A stretch of DNA of 47,830 bases from Acidobacteriota bacterium (GTDB lineage Bacteria; Acidobacteriota; Terriglobia; Terriglobales; Acidobacteriaceae), in the NCBI GenBank assembly GCA_019351975.1, contig JABBOG010000028.1:1-47830 (forward strand), in the 5' to 3' direction. The notes under the pieces were generated by a model. That model saw nothing but the letters and a program-made list of their open reading frames with translations. It did not search any database and was not told the DNA's origin. Below are positions 15,517 to 25,350 of the stretch, piece after piece (the stretch's first letter is position 1; every line of letters begins with the position of its first letter). The translations under genes and the position numbers were made by a program.

Positions 15517-17450
15517 CCGACACACAATGGGGGCGGAAAGAGACCATCGTCCGTCCGCCTCACTATCCCGTATATAGCTTCGGAGCCGTCTTCGTTGCAC
15601 TCGCCGTCGCCGGTCTCTGCGTCTATCTCCATCTTGCATTCGTGATGAGTCCGCTACAACGTTACTATCTCTCTTGCTATGTCGAAACGGGAGTCCTCGG
15701 CACGATGCGCCAGAGCAGCGAGTACCAGCTCGTAACGGTAGCGAACCGCCAACATCACGCCCGGCCTGTCACCGAAGCAGACGTACAGCCAGGTTCCACA
15801 CCTCAACTAATCGGCAAGCCGATACCCCTGGCGCTCTCCCAAGCGGCAAATGCTTCGGGAGTCGTTTTTCTTTATAGGGGAGCGAACACCGCCTACATGA
15901 ATCGACCCCTCCACGACTACCTTCGGCGCTTCGTCTATGACGGCAATACGCTCTTGGGCATCCTCCGCGTACCGCTCTGGTCTGGGCTTGCCGCGTTTCT
16001 TTTCCAGCTCCCGTTCGCCGTCCGTAAAGACATTCAACGACTCAAAGAGATGAAGTACGGGCGACTCTTGAAAGGGCCGGTCTTGGTCTCTCCGAACGGC
16101 TTCAATAAAGCCGTCCGAGGCGATGGCGTCGGCTTCAAAACCACCGAGTCGAAGCACCTCATGCGCATCCCGCAACGCGCCGAAGGACAGCACATCGAGA
16201 TCATGGGCGATACCGGCGCGGGCAAGTCAAGGCTGGTGATGCAGCTACTCGTACAGATCAAGGAGCGCGGCCATTCTGCCATCGTGTACGACCCTGCCTG
16301 CGAGTTCGTGCAGCGATTCTATGACCCCAGCCGTGGCGACATCATTTTGAATCCGCTCGATGCGCGCTGCCCCTATTGGGGGCCATCCGAAGAGCTGCGC
16401 CGCCGTGCCGAGGCAAGGGCCATTGCCGCGTCCCTGTACCAACCGACAACAGATAAGAAAGGCGAATTTTTCACCGAGACTCCGCAGAAAATCTTCGCCC
16501 ATCTGTTGACCTTCGGCCCCACGCCGCAGGAGTTGGTGGAGTGGATGGCGAACCCCGATGAGGTAGACCGCCGCGTCCAGAACACGGAGATGGCGATGAT
16601 GATTGCGAAGGGAGCGCAGCAGCAGCGCAACGGTGTTCTTGCCTCACTCGGTTTGATCGCAGATAGCCTGCGAATGCTGCCACGGAAGGAAAAGGCCGCG
16701 AGTCACTGGACTGCTACCGAATGGGCAGAGCATCGCAAAGGCTGGATCTTCCTTACATCGAAGCCAAGCGAACGCGAGGCCCTGCGTCCGCTTCATAGCC
16801 TCTGGATTGATTTGCTCGTATTGCGTCTCTTGAACGAGCCGAAAGAGAACCAACATCCTGTCTGGTTCGTGCTGGACGAGCTGGCCAGTCTGCAACGTTT
16901 GCCGCAGTTGCATACTGCGATCACAGAAAATCGAAAGGCCAAGAACCCGCTCATTCTTGGCTTTCAGGGCAAGGCCCAACTTGAGATGATCTACGGTCAT
17001 CTGGCCGAGGTGATGCTATCGCAGCCGGCCACCAAGATATTCCTGAAAATCACGGAGCCGAAGGCCGCCGAATGGGTGTCAAACGCCATCGGCAAAGTTG
17101 AGATCGAGCGGCTGCGGGAAACGCACTCCACTGGGCTGCGGGCGGGCAATAACTTCAGCATAGAGCGCCAGGTCGAACCCTTGGTGTTGGATTCAGAAAT
17201 CTCGGGTCTCCCCGACCGGCACGCTTTTCTAAAGTTGGGTAACCACGTCGCCAGATTCTCGTTCGCTTATCACGACATCCCCGCCACGCAGCCCGCGTTT
17301 GTGCCGCGTCCTCAGGATGACGATGACCTTACCTTCGATCCAAAGACGCTCGCGAAAAAGACGCCGAAGACTCCTCAGATCACGGCAACCACCGTTCCCA
17401 CCGATAGCGAAGACGTGCCGGTCGAGACAGGATTCTCGTTGGGAGATTAA
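15513..17450 (+). CDS. virD4: VirD4/TraD-type type IV coupling protein
   Basis: This 645-aa protein has two N-terminal membrane helices (FGAVFVALAVAGLCVYLHLA and WSGLAAFLFQLPFAV), then an AAA+ DNA-pump domain with Walker A GDTGAGKS (about residues 231-238) and Walker B VWFVLDELASL (about 448-458). The text IEIMGDTGAGKSRL and ITENRKAKNPLILGFQGKAQ is typical of the TraD/TrwB family. It recruits the relaxase-DNA complex to the channel. The tail is Pro/Thr-rich. It overlaps the accessory gene by ATGA and sits 2 bp upstream of the relaxase. Confidence 0.93.
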   Translation: MTDTQWGRKETIVRPPHYPVYSFGAVFVALAVAGLCVYLHLAFVMSPLQRYYLSCYVETGVLGTMRQSSEYQLVTVANRQHHARPVTEADVQPGSTPQLIGKPIPLALSQAANASGVVFLYRGANTAYMNRPLHDYLRRFVYDGNTLLGILRVPLWSGLAAFLFQLPFAVRKDIQRLKEMKYGRLLKGPVLVSPNGFNKAVRGDGVGFKTTESKHLMRIPQRAEGQHIEIMGDTGAGKSRLVMQLLVQIKERGHSAIVYDPACEFVQRFYDPSRGDIILNPLDARCPYWGPSEELRRRAEARAIAASLYQPTTDKKGEFFTETPQKIFAHLLTFGPTPQELVEWMANPDEVDRRVQNTEMAMMIAKGAQQQRNGVLASLGLIADSLRMLPRKEKAASHWTATEWAEHRKGWIFLTSKPSEREALRPLHSLWIDLLVLRLLNEPKENQHPVWFVLDELASLQRLPQLHTAITENRKAKNPLILGFQGKAQLEMIYGHLAEVMLSQPATKIFLKITEPKAAEWVSNAIGKVEIERLRETHSTGLRAGNNFSIERQVEPLVLDSEISGLPDRHAFLKLGNHVARFSFAYHDIPATQPAFVPRPQDDDDLTFDPKTLAKKTPKTPQITATTVPTDSEDVPVETGFSLGD

Positions 17451-17452
17451 CC

Positions 17453-20176
17453 ATGTTGACGATCTCGAAACCGCTTTCCGCAACGCAGGCGCAGACGTAT
17501 CACGCCAAAGAGTTCACTTCTGCAGAACAGAATTATTGGAAGCAAGACGACCGGACTTTGGGCGAGTGGCATGGCAAGCTGGCTGAAAAGTTTGACCTTG
17601 CCGGGGCCGTAAGCGAGGAACATTTTGCGCGGCTCGCGGATGGCCAACACCCTCATACCGACGAGCAGCTTGTACGTCATCGCGTCGTCCAGGAGTACGA
17701 AGGCGCGGATGGGAAGGCAGTTGCGCCGGTAGAACATCGTGCCGGTTGGGACGCCACATTCTCCGCGCCTAAGTCGGTTTCACTCACCGCGCTCGTTGGT
17801 GGGGATGACAGGGTACGGGACGCGCACCGGGAAGCGGTGAACGCCGCTTTAAGCGAACTGGAAAAGTACACGCAAGCCCGCATCGGCGGCAACCACGCCG
17901 CCGAGACCACCGGCGAGTTCATCGCCGCGAAGTTCGAGCATGACACCGCGCGCCCCGTGGACGGATACGCCGCGCCGCAGCTCCACACACACGCTGTCAT
18001 CTTCAATGTCGCCGTTCGCGGCAACGGAGAGACGCGAGCTTTGCAGGAGCGTGGCCTATTCGAGTCACAGCAGTTTGCTACTGCCGTGTATCAATCGGAA
18101 TTGACCTATCGCCTCCGCAATCTCGGCTACGAAATTAAACCGGGACGCAGTGGTGCACCGGAGATCAAGGGCTACTCACAGGAGTACCTTGACGCCTCCA
18201 GCCCTCGCAGCCAGCAGATACGCGAGCATCTGGAAAGGTCCGGCTATCAGGGGCCGGAGGCCGCGCAGATCGCCGCACACGCTACACGTGACCGCAAGGA
18301 AATTCACTCGCCCGCCGAGGTACTGGCCGCTCATCGGCAGATCGCCGCTGAGTTTGGCAACCAGGCCGACAAAGTTGTGATGGAAGCACAGAGGCGTGCT
18401 CAGGGTTATGCGACCGAGCATGACCGGGAGAATTCGCAACAGGTTGCACGGCAGGCTGTCACCTATGCCCGCGACCGCAGCTTTGAGCGCGAGGCCGTCA
18501 CCGACGAACGCGATCTTTACCGCGACGCTTTGCGACGCGGTATGAGTGAAACAACATACTCAGAAGTTCGCGCTGGGTTTGAGGCTCGCATTGCCGCAGG
18601 GGAGTTCCAGTTTGTGCCCGGACAGAAGCACGACTCAGGCCGGAGCTTCACGACCGCCGAAACGATCCGCGCAGAGAAAGAAATTCGTCGCCGGATGCAA
18701 CAGGGGCAAGGCCGCGCCGAGCAGATCATGTCCATACAATCTGCCGTCGCCCATACCGAAAAGCAGGAGCATTTGAACGTCGGACAGCGGAGCGCTACCG
18801 AGGAGATTCTGACCTCGCGCGATGTAGTGCAAGGGCTGGAAGGGCGGGCAGGTGTGGGCAAGACCACGCTTTTGAAATCGGTGCGCGAGGCAGCCGAAAA
18901 GCGCGGCTATATTGTCGAAGGCTTCGCCCCGACATCCCGCGCCGCCAACCAGCTTCGCGACGCCGGCATCTCCGCCGACACTCTACAGGGTTTCCTGGTC
19001 CGTGGCCGCCAGCCAAGCGCCGACCGTCACCTTTATATGGTCGATGAATCCAGTCTCGCCAGTACGAAACAGGTGCGTGACTTCCTCGCTAAACTCGAAT
19101 CCAGCGACCGCGTGTTGTTCATCGGAGACACCCGCCAGCATCAGGGCGTCGAAGCGGGCAAACCGTTCGAGCAGTTGGTCAACGCCGGGATGAAGACCAC
19201 CCAGCTTGACGAGATTGTGCGTCAACGAGCAGCCCCGGAACTGCTTAGAGCGGTTGAGCATCTGTCGCGCGGCGAAGTCGCAGAGGCCGTCGCACTGTTG
19301 GAACAACAGGGGCGCGTCACGGAAATTGCCGATGCACAGCAGCGTATCGCGGCGATTGCACGAAGCTACGCTGCCAACCCAGACAACACCATCGTTGTCT
19401 CACCCGAGAACGCCTCGCGCCGTCAGATCAATCAGGCCGTGCGTTCCGAATTGCAAGCCCACGGCATGGTCGCTTCGGAGGATCACGCAATGTGTGTCCT
19501 TGCTCCCCGTTCCGACATAACCGGCGCAGATAGGACGTGGGCCGCTCGCTATGCGGTGGACGACGTACTCTACTATCCGCGCGGCAGCCAGGAGATCGGC
19601 ATCGAGAAGCAAAGTTATACGAAGGTCATCGCCATCCAATCCAAAGACAACCTGCTGACCGTTCAGAAGGCAGATGGAGCCACCGTCACCTACAACCCCG
19701 CGCGGCTTTATGGCGTGACCATCTATCGCGAACTGGAACGGGAGTTTGCGGTCGGCGACCGTTTAGGCTTTACCGCGCCGTCCAAAGAGTTGGGCGTTGC
19801 CAACCGCGACCTTGGCACGGTGAAGCACATCGACAAAGGCGGTCAGCTCTCCGTAAAGATGGACAACGGCAAAGCGGTCAACTTTGATGCCAACCAAATG
19901 CGGCACTTCGATCACGGCTACGCGGTCACTAGTCATAGTTCCCAGGGACTCACGGCGGAACGTGTCCTGGTGAACCTCGATAGCCACGTTCATGCCGACC
20001 TCATTAACAAGCGTTTCGCATACGTAGCGGTGTCGCGGGGATCCCATGATGCCCATATCTATACAGATAATGCGGTGTCTCTTGTCGAGAAACTGTCTCA
20101 CGATGTAGTCAAGTCGTCCGCGCTCCAAACCGGACAACACTTTGCTCCGGACCAAAGTGCGTCACTGCAACTGTAG
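17453..20176 (+). CDS. MobF-family relaxase with C-terminal helicase (TrwC/TraA type)
   Basis: This 907-aa protein has an N-terminal relaxase domain with catalytic tyrosine candidates at about residues 16 (QTYHAKEF) and 28 (QNYWKQDD), the GWDATFSAPKSVSL segment and the metal-binding histidines in PQLHTHAVIFNVAV (about residues 175-188). The second half is an SF1 RecD-like helicase with Walker A GRAGVGKTT (about 464), VDESSLAS and GDTRQHQGVEAG, and ends with a late motif TSHSSQGLTAERVLV. It nicks oriT, stays linked to the 5' end and unwinds the strand for transfer. It is full length and appears intact. Confidence 0.95.
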   Translation: MLTISKPLSATQAQTYHAKEFTSAEQNYWKQDDRTLGEWHGKLAEKFDLAGAVSEEHFARLADGQHPHTDEQLVRHRVVQEYEGADGKAVAPVEHRAGWDATFSAPKSVSLTALVGGDDRVRDAHREAVNAALSELEKYTQARIGGNHAAETTGEFIAAKFEHDTARPVDGYAAPQLHTHAVIFNVAVRGNGETRALQERGLFESQQFATAVYQSELTYRLRNLGYEIKPGRSGAPEIKGYSQEYLDASSPRSQQIREHLERSGYQGPEAAQIAAHATRDRKEIHSPAEVLAAHRQIAAEFGNQADKVVMEAQRRAQGYATEHDRENSQQVARQAVTYARDRSFEREAVTDERDLYRDALRRGMSETTYSEVRAGFEARIAAGEFQFVPGQKHDSGRSFTTAETIRAEKEIRRRMQQGQGRAEQIMSIQSAVAHTEKQEHLNVGQRSATEEILTSRDVVQGLEGRAGVGKTTLLKSVREAAEKRGYIVEGFAPTSRAANQLRDAGISADTLQGFLVRGRQPSADRHLYMVDESSLASTKQVRDFLAKLESSDRVLFIGDTRQHQGVEAGKPFEQLVNAGMKTTQLDEIVRQRAAPELLRAVEHLSRGEVAEAVALLEQQGRVTEIADAQQRIAAIARSYAANPDNTIVVSPENASRRQINQAVRSELQAHGMVASEDHAMCVLAPRSDITGADRTWAARYAVDDVLYYPRGSQEIGIEKQSYTKVIAIQSKDNLLTVQKADGATVTYNPARLYGVTIYRELEREFAVGDRLGFTAPSKELGVANRDLGTVKHIDKGGQLSVKMDNGKAVNFDANQMRHFDHGYAVTSHSSQGLTAERVLVNLDSHVHADLINKRFAYVAVSRGSHDAHIYTDNAVSLVEKLSHDVVKSSALQTGQHFAPDQSASLQL

Positions 20177-20185
20177 AGCGCCTTC

Positions 20186-20209
20186 CTGCCGTCATGTTGC
20201 CATCGGCAG
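20186..20209. terminator. Weak inverted repeat between convergent relaxase and dndE
   Basis: CTGCCG, 12 nt, CGGCAG lies 10 bp past the relaxase stop, between two convergent genes. There is no T-run on either side, so terminator activity is only a guess. Confidence 0.25.
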
Positions 20210-20264
20210 TCTCCTCACCTCTGGGACAGCGTGTGACCAGCCGCCCCATCGTAGGACATAGGTC

Positions 20265-20657
20265 TTATCGCTTGGGCTTTCCGGCAACTACATGTTTTCC
20301 GTTGGGTACTAGGGTCGCTAAATCAGCGACGTTTCTGACGCGCTGTTGAAGCAGTGATATGCCGCGGTTCAGGTGTGCTCGGAAATGTCCTTCCAAATTG
20401 GCTTCTTCTAAGCCGTCCTGGTGCAAGCGCTGACGGAGCAGTGCGATGTATAGGGAATCGTATTCCCCGAGCAATGTGTAGCGGTTGAACTCTCGCTCTT
20501 CTTCAGCGAATTCATCGGGATTAGGCACTTTGGGTTCTTCGAGCGACAGGCAGAATCCCAGCCTACAGAGCAGATTGGGAGTCAACCCCGTTCGCCCGGC
20601 CAAGAAGCGAAGGCGATTCGAGGCGTCCTTCGTGAGACGGATCTTAGTGAACCGCAT
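20265..20657 (-). CDS. dndE: DNA phosphorothioation protein DndE
   Basis: This 130-aa protein belongs to the DndE family: MRFTKIRLTKDASNRLRFLA, then TGLTPNLLCRLGFCLSLEEP and EFNRYTLLGEYDSLYIALLR are the conserved blocks. DndE proteins form a tetramer that binds nicked duplex DNA and are needed for sulfur insertion. The start is set at 20655-20657 because GGAGG lies 9 nt upstream; a longer frame would start at 20675. It overlaps the end of dndD by 14 nt, as the last gene of the leftward dndBCDE operon. The basic tail (VVAGKPKR) may help in DNA contact. Confidence 0.92.
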   Translation of the reverse strand: MRFTKIRLTKDASNRLRFLAGRTGLTPNLLCRLGFCLSLEEPKVPNPDEFAEEEREFNRYTLLGEYDSLYIALLRQRLHQDGLEEANLEGHFRAHLNRGISLLQQRVRNVADLATLVPNGKHVVAGKPKR

Positions 20658-22668
20658 TTGTCGGAGCCTCCGCAAAATATCCGTGACGTACGTTTGTTGT
20701 TTGATCTCTCATATCAAACGAAAGTTCATATGTTCGCGCGATCGAGTCTCCCAAGAGCGGAATGAACGCATTGTCGATCTCGCTATCGGTCGAAAGAATA
20801 ATGACTTGATGGCTTGCGTTTGGGAAATACTCTTGTCCAAGCAGCGAACGGTGGTCCCGATCTAAACGGGCCAGTGGCGTATCAATAATCATAGGAAGCG
20901 GGCGGCCCGAAACACGCGCGAGTGCCCACAGCACAGAAATTGCGTAAATCTGCTTCTCGCCGGCAGACAATTCACTTTTCATTACTAGGCGACCTCGAAC
21001 GTCTTTTATTGCTACTTGAAACGTTGAAGGATTGATCGTGACGATTCGCTCCATAAGTTTCCGCGATAGGAGATTGAAGCAAGTTGTTACTTCGACCTCA
21101 ACTTCCTTGATTTTTTTTACGATTAGAGCATTCTTGAACTCAACAAGGACATCCTGTACCTTCGCGGCGCGTTCTAGAGATCTGCGCTGAACATTCGTGC
21201 TGGCCAGTGCGTCGACAGCCTTCAAGTAATTATTGTCTGCTCGATCAAGAGCTTCACTCGCTTGTTCCAGGCCAGATCTCTTCTGGGCTGCTTCTAAGGT
21301 TGTCTCCGAAACCCGCTTACGAGCTTCAATCAGTTTCTCAAGCAATGGCTGGAGAACGTCCTCTTGAGGCGCACGAGATAGATCGCGCTCCACCTTCTGT
21401 TGCTCACAGTAGAGTGTCTCTAAATCTTCCGAAGTACTCTTGACCAATTTAGGTAGAGTATCCAAAGCGGTGACTGCCCAAGCACGTATCAGCTGCTCTT
21501 GGTCCGATGAAATGTCGTGGATGATTGGAGCTTCGTCCCACGTCGATGGCTTGTGTGTGGTCCTGATAACTGCGGCAATGGCTTCATATTCAGGCGGGCT
21601 GAGAGGGACATCTTTACCACCCTTACGGACGGTCAACTTTCGCAGTCGTGACATCGTGTTTTTTGCGGCATTGGCCAAGCTCTCGTCAACAACTACTCCA
21701 AAGCGAACGTCCTGCTCGGCCGTAAGCTGCTTTAGAAGAGAATTCAAAAGTTTAGGAGCCAAGGCTACGGGAAGCAACCCATGGCATTGTTCTTTGATCG
21801 TCTCTTCCAAAGCACCTGCTTTCGCGGCGATTTGCTTTCTACGTTCTTCAAGACGCCCCCGGTTTCGAGCGTACGCACCCCCTTGTTCTTGGAGTTGCTG
21901 TTCGAGAGCTTGGACGTCAGACACACAGGAATCAGCTAGATTGCGAACCGTGTCAAATTCCTTCGCAACGATCTCGCGGCGCACACGGAGGTCTTCAATC
22001 GCCTTGCTCAATCCTTCAATTTCGGCCGCAGCCTCGTCCTCAGATGCCGCTTTTTGGACCGCACGCGAGCGGTAAATAGTGAGATCTGCACTTAACTTTT
22101 CTATGATATCCGTGCCCAGGAGATTCTTAACCGCTTCAGACAATGTGCGTTTGTCAGATTCATCGTCTGCTAGAAGCTGGACCTTTTCGCCGTCGAAGAA
22201 AAATAGATCGGAAACGCCGAGCGGGATCAGTTCCTGTACAAAATCCTGCCAGTGGCTTGCATCAACGTCTGTGACTGGCTGACCATTGCATGACACTAGA
22301 AACTGTTCATCGACACCTCCGCTGGCTTTCCTATCCCACTGCCTCCCAACTGTATAAGTGCGAATTCCGTCTTGGTCCCCATATTCGAATTCTATTTCCA
22401 CTCCAGCAGAACGGGGAGGCGGGGTTGCGTTTGGGACACGATGAATTCGCTCCAGGAGATATCGTTCATATTTCTCCCGCGTGTTTGAGCTCTTGAGAGC
22501 AAGCGAACCATAGAAGCACAGACGTATTGCCTCTAGAAATGTGCTCTTTCCGGCGCCATTCTTGCCCCCAATTAGAACCACCGGTCGACCAGCTTCGGGT
22601 GCCAAGTTTATGCTCTGCGTTCCCCCATATGTACCGAAATCTCGGAGCGTAAGTTGCCTCAAGATCAT
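20644..22668 (-). CDS. dndD: DNA phosphorothioation ATPase DndD
   Basis: This 674-aa SMC/Rad50-like ATPase has Walker A GGKNGAGKST at residues 34-43, long coiled-coil arms in the middle, the ABC-type signature LSAGEKQ and Walker B MIIDTPLARLD near the C terminus. DndD is thought to supply energy or nicking for phosphorothioate insertion with DndC and DndE. The ATG overlaps the dndC stop by 4 bp. The reading frame is uninterrupted and of family length. A second, distinct ATPase of similar build is encoded across the divergent promoter (25506..27542). Confidence 0.95.
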   Translation of the reverse strand: MILRQLTLRDFGTYGGTQSINLAPEAGRPVVLIGGKNGAGKSTFLEAIRLCFYGSLALKSSNTREKYERYLLERIHRVPNATPPPRSAGVEIEFEYGDQDGIRTYTVGRQWDRKASGGVDEQFLVSCNGQPVTDVDASHWQDFVQELIPLGVSDLFFFDGEKVQLLADDESDKRTLSEAVKNLLGTDIIEKLSADLTIYRSRAVQKAASEDEAAAEIEGLSKAIEDLRVRREIVAKEFDTVRNLADSCVSDVQALEQQLQEQGGAYARNRGRLEERRKQIAAKAGALEETIKEQCHGLLPVALAPKLLNSLLKQLTAEQDVRFGVVVDESLANAAKNTMSRLRKLTVRKGGKDVPLSPPEYEAIAAVIRTTHKPSTWDEAPIIHDISSDQEQLIRAWAVTALDTLPKLVKSTSEDLETLYCEQQKVERDLSRAPQEDVLQPLLEKLIEARKRVSETTLEAAQKRSGLEQASEALDRADNNYLKAVDALASTNVQRRSLERAAKVQDVLVEFKNALIVKKIKEVEVEVTTCFNLLSRKLMERIVTINPSTFQVAIKDVRGRLVMKSELSAGEKQIYAISVLWALARVSGRPLPMIIDTPLARLDRDHRSLLGQEYFPNASHQVIILSTDSEIDNAFIPLLGDSIARTYELSFDMRDQTTNVRHGYFAEAPTNAVH

Positions 22669-24083
22669 GCGTGCTCCTGAAGCGCCGAGGCCTGAATTTC
22701 CGTCACAGTGCGCCAGTCTTCTTCGAATACCGAAGCCAAACGTCTCTGAATCGACGCGCGACGGCTCATGCCCTGAAGGCTTCGTTCCAGTTCGATCAAC
22801 TTAGCTACCATCTCCATCGGAAGATCGTGTCTATCACAGATCGCATTTAAACTTTGTTGCTCTTCGGAAGAGAAGACTGGTGTTTCATACCGCACCCAAT
22901 CCAGAGCTATGCCGAGTTGTTCGCGATAAATCTGCGGGACCGTATCCGCCCAGTCGTGTTCCTCAAGTCGCCAGAGCGTCCTAATTGCTTCGAGCTCACT
23001 CTTAGTTATCAAATCGCCTGCGGCCTCAGGTTTCGATAAGGCGATTGTCCTCTGCACCTCCAACAAACCTCGCAATAAATCCTTTCGCGTCTCTATCGTG
23101 TAAGGCCCCCAGGGCTGAGGCGCGCCGTCTTTGGATTTCACCCGCCCGTCGCGCCGCTTATATTTTCGAATGCTTGGCCAAAGCGCCGAATCTTGTAGCG
23201 CGGAGAGTCGATTTCGGAATTCCAATAATGGCTCCAGCCACTCTTCACCGTTTTCTACCATTGCCTCCATCGACGCATCACGGTTTACGACCGTGCATAC
23301 CCAACAACCAAATCGACTGTTGCCGCACGAGGGCGTGGTGGTATCCACCACCAGCGGGCATTCGCCGGCCTGCGCGTTGCGGTAAAGGGTCACCAAGTCA
23401 CGGTTGTTGCCGCCCCAGGGTGACGGAACTTGAAGCAGATATGTCCAAACGTCATCGATGGAGAATTCTTCGATTGGGGTGTACACGAAAGCCTTCGGAA
23501 GTGTGGAGTGACGCGAGAGATGAGAGCCGCTAATCCGATGTAAGCTCATCACTTGAGCCCTCGTAGAACTCTCAGAACTACGGACTCCCAAGATAACGAC
23601 AACCTCTCCATACTCGGCCACCCGATCCAAGATGAACGCGTTAGCTGGTGTGATTTTCAGCCTTTCGGTACACCAGCGAAACTGGTTCGATGGCACTGGA
23701 TATCCGCGCCCAATGACATTGACCCAAAACGAATCGTTTGTGGTGGGAGTAACTTTGTGCGAGGTAATTGGAAGCCCTTGAGCCTTCGCCGCCGTGTCGA
23801 TTCGATCGAGTGTCCGATCAACATAGCTGACGATCATCGGAGTCTCTACCAACGTGTCGGAAGAGATTACATAGACCGGCTTACTTCTCCGCTCCTTTGG
23901 CAACCCCAGAAGGGCAGTCCACACAAGTTGCAATGCCGTAGTCGAATCCTTACCCCCGCTGTAGCCTATTACCCACGGGCGATCATCGCCGCAGTAGACT
24001 TCCCTGATCTGATCTTCAAGCGTTGCGAGGAAGGCACGAGATAGGTTGTTCGCCTTTTGAATCGATGTCACCAACTCGCTCAT
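22665..24083 (-). CDS. dndC: DNA phosphorothioation sulfurtransferase DndC
   Basis: This 472-aa protein of the PAPS-reductase-like superfamily has the PP-loop SGGKDS at residues 42-47 and the cysteine cluster typical of DndC: CTERLK and then CGNSRFGCWVC, which holds a 4Fe-4S cluster in the family. It adenylates DNA and passes sulfur to the backbone, fed by a cysteine desulfurase. No dndA desulfurase gene is in the island, so a chromosomal IscS probably serves. The start ATG overlaps the dndB stop by 4 bp, with GAGG upstream. Confidence 0.95.
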   Translation of the reverse strand: MSELVTSIQKANNLSRAFLATLEDQIREVYCGDDRPWVIGYSGGKDSTTALQLVWTALLGLPKERRSKPVYVISSDTLVETPMIVSYVDRTLDRIDTAAKAQGLPITSHKVTPTTNDSFWVNVIGRGYPVPSNQFRWCTERLKITPANAFILDRVAEYGEVVVILGVRSSESSTRAQVMSLHRISGSHLSRHSTLPKAFVYTPIEEFSIDDVWTYLLQVPSPWGGNNRDLVTLYRNAQAGECPLVVDTTTPSCGNSRFGCWVCTVVNRDASMEAMVENGEEWLEPLLEFRNRLSALQDSALWPSIRKYKRRDGRVKSKDGAPQPWGPYTIETRKDLLRGLLEVQRTIALSKPEAAGDLITKSELEAIRTLWRLEEHDWADTVPQIYREQLGIALDWVRYETPVFSSEEQQSLNAICDRHDLPMEMVAKLIELERSLQGMSRRASIQRRLASVFEEDWRTVTEIQASALQEHA

Positions 24084-25171
24084 AGTGTCCTCTTCTTAGC
24101 TTCTTTCTCTAACTTGATTTCTTCTTCGGATAACTTCAGATTCAGTGATTGTTTGAGGAAGGCCGCCGTGAGCTGAACGTTCGTATTTGCTTTGCTGATG
24201 CGGCCTGCTGAAAGCGCCCGGCCTTCCCAAAGTTGCGTGTTCCTTCGGCTCCAGTCAACCGAAGACAGCTTCTTGAGCAGGCTCGTCCAAGTCTTCGGAT
24301 GTGCCGCAATTAGAGTCGAACCCATCAAGCCAAGGGAGTGGAGCGCTATTCCATGGGAGTGAACGAATTCGCGTCGCAACTCCGAGGGCGTTACTTTCTT
24401 CTGCGCTGCAAGTTTCCATTCTGGAATCTGTTCAGCGATCGCTGTCCAAAACGCGGTTGCAAGCTTCCGATCTTCTATCGTGATGTCATCAAAGCGACGT
24501 TTTCCCAGAAGAGATTTCGTGCCTTGATAGATGCTGCTTAGCGTGAACAGCTTAATCGAGCGGTTAGATATGCTCGACCTCTCTAATTCAGTAAGGCTTT
24601 TGAACATCTTGACGTCTTCGACAAGGCTTCTTGCCAGTTGTGCCAACGGGCTTCGAACGTCATACAAAATGCCAATCGTTTTGTTGGGACGAATAGCGTA
24701 TTGATTGAGATCGGCAAACATCTGTTGACTGCGCTTTAAGCCCCCATCAATGAACAGCACAACCGAGATCGTCTCGTCACCGAGCTCTGGGTTTTCGGAA
24801 AGCGCGGCTTCTATGGCAGCGCGCCGGTGCTGACCGTCGTTGATGATGAACTTTGCTGTCATCGATATCACTAGGCTGCCCATGCCCAAGTCAGGGAGCG
24901 CTTCCTCGAAACGTACGTCTCCGTCGACAGACGCGGCGATAGACGAAAACACGTAGGCCTTAGGATTGTCCAGCATGTACCGAGCGATGGCCGGTATCCG
25001 AGTGCGATTGAGCGGGCGTTGTGCCCGCAGCTCCGCAGGTAACTCTTCTTCATCGAAAAGAAACAGCTTCGGGATGAGACGCAGAGGGCACATCGCGACG
25101 TAGTAATCCGTACCTGCCTGGACTCCTCTCAACGCCGCGAATGTATAGGTAAACGAGCTGCCGGTCTTCAT
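24080..25171 (-). CDS. dndB: DndB, DGQHR-motif protein of the phosphorothioation operon
   Basis: This 363-aa protein carries the defining motif INDGQHRRAAI (about residues 110-120) and AYVFSSIAASVDG, typical of DndB/DGQHR-domain proteins. DndB is not needed for modification as such. In Salmonella it has been reported to act as a repressor of the dnd promoter and it affects modification frequency. ATG 25169-25171 is used; a TTG one codon earlier is possible. It is first gene of the leftward operon and would be in place to control the dyad at 25220..25259. No strong ribosome site is visible. Confidence 0.9.
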   Translation of the reverse strand: MKTGSSFTYTFAALRGVQAGTDYYVAMCPLRLIPKLFLFDEEELPAELRAQRPLNRTRIPAIARYMLDNPKAYVFSSIAASVDGDVRFEEALPDLGMGSLVISMTAKFIINDGQHRRAAIEAALSENPELGDETISVVLFIDGGLKRSQQMFADLNQYAIRPNKTIGILYDVRSPLAQLARSLVEDVKMFKSLTELERSSISNRSIKLFTLSSIYQGTKSLLGKRRFDDITIEDRKLATAFWTAIAEQIPEWKLAAQKKVTPSELRREFVHSHGIALHSLGLMGSTLIAAHPKTWTSLLKKLSSVDWSRRNTQLWEGRALSAGRISKANTNVQLTAAFLKQSLNLKLSEEEIKLEKEAKKRTL

Positions 25172-25214
25172 CAAAGTCTTTACGGAAGTTTAGCAGAGTG
25201 ACGAGCCTCTTGCG

Positions 25215-25259
25215 ATTATGGACGTGCTGTATGTAATAACAATGACGTACAGCACGTCC
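25215..25259 (-). promoter_or_regulatory. dnd promoter overlapped by a perfect 12-bp inverted repeat
   Basis: On the minus strand a -35-like TTGTTA (25237-25242) and a -10-like CATAAT (25215-25220) stand 16 bp apart. The palindrome GGACGTGCTGTA (25220-25231) and TACAGCACGTCC (25248-25259), with 16 nt between arms, covers the spacer and the upstream edge. A repressor there would block dndBCDE and could affect the rightward operon. DndB is the natural candidate but this is inference. GTAATAAC also occurs twice (25234-25241 and 25261-25268). Confidence 0.6.
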
Positions 25260-25285
25260 GGTAATAACGTACTTGTTTTGTTGCA

Positions 25286-25313
25286 TTTAGCAGGGGGTCT
25301 CTCCTTGTATTAT
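25286..25313 (+). promoter_or_regulatory. Possible rightward promoter of the restriction operon
   Basis: TTTAGC (25286-25291), 16 bp, TATTAT (25308-25313), 38 bp before the ATG of the 52-aa ORF. The -10 is decent and the -35 poor. It lies just downstream of the dnd dyad. Confidence 0.35.
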
Positions 25314-25350
25314 CGCTGCTGCACACAAAATCATGCACGCCGAGGAATGA

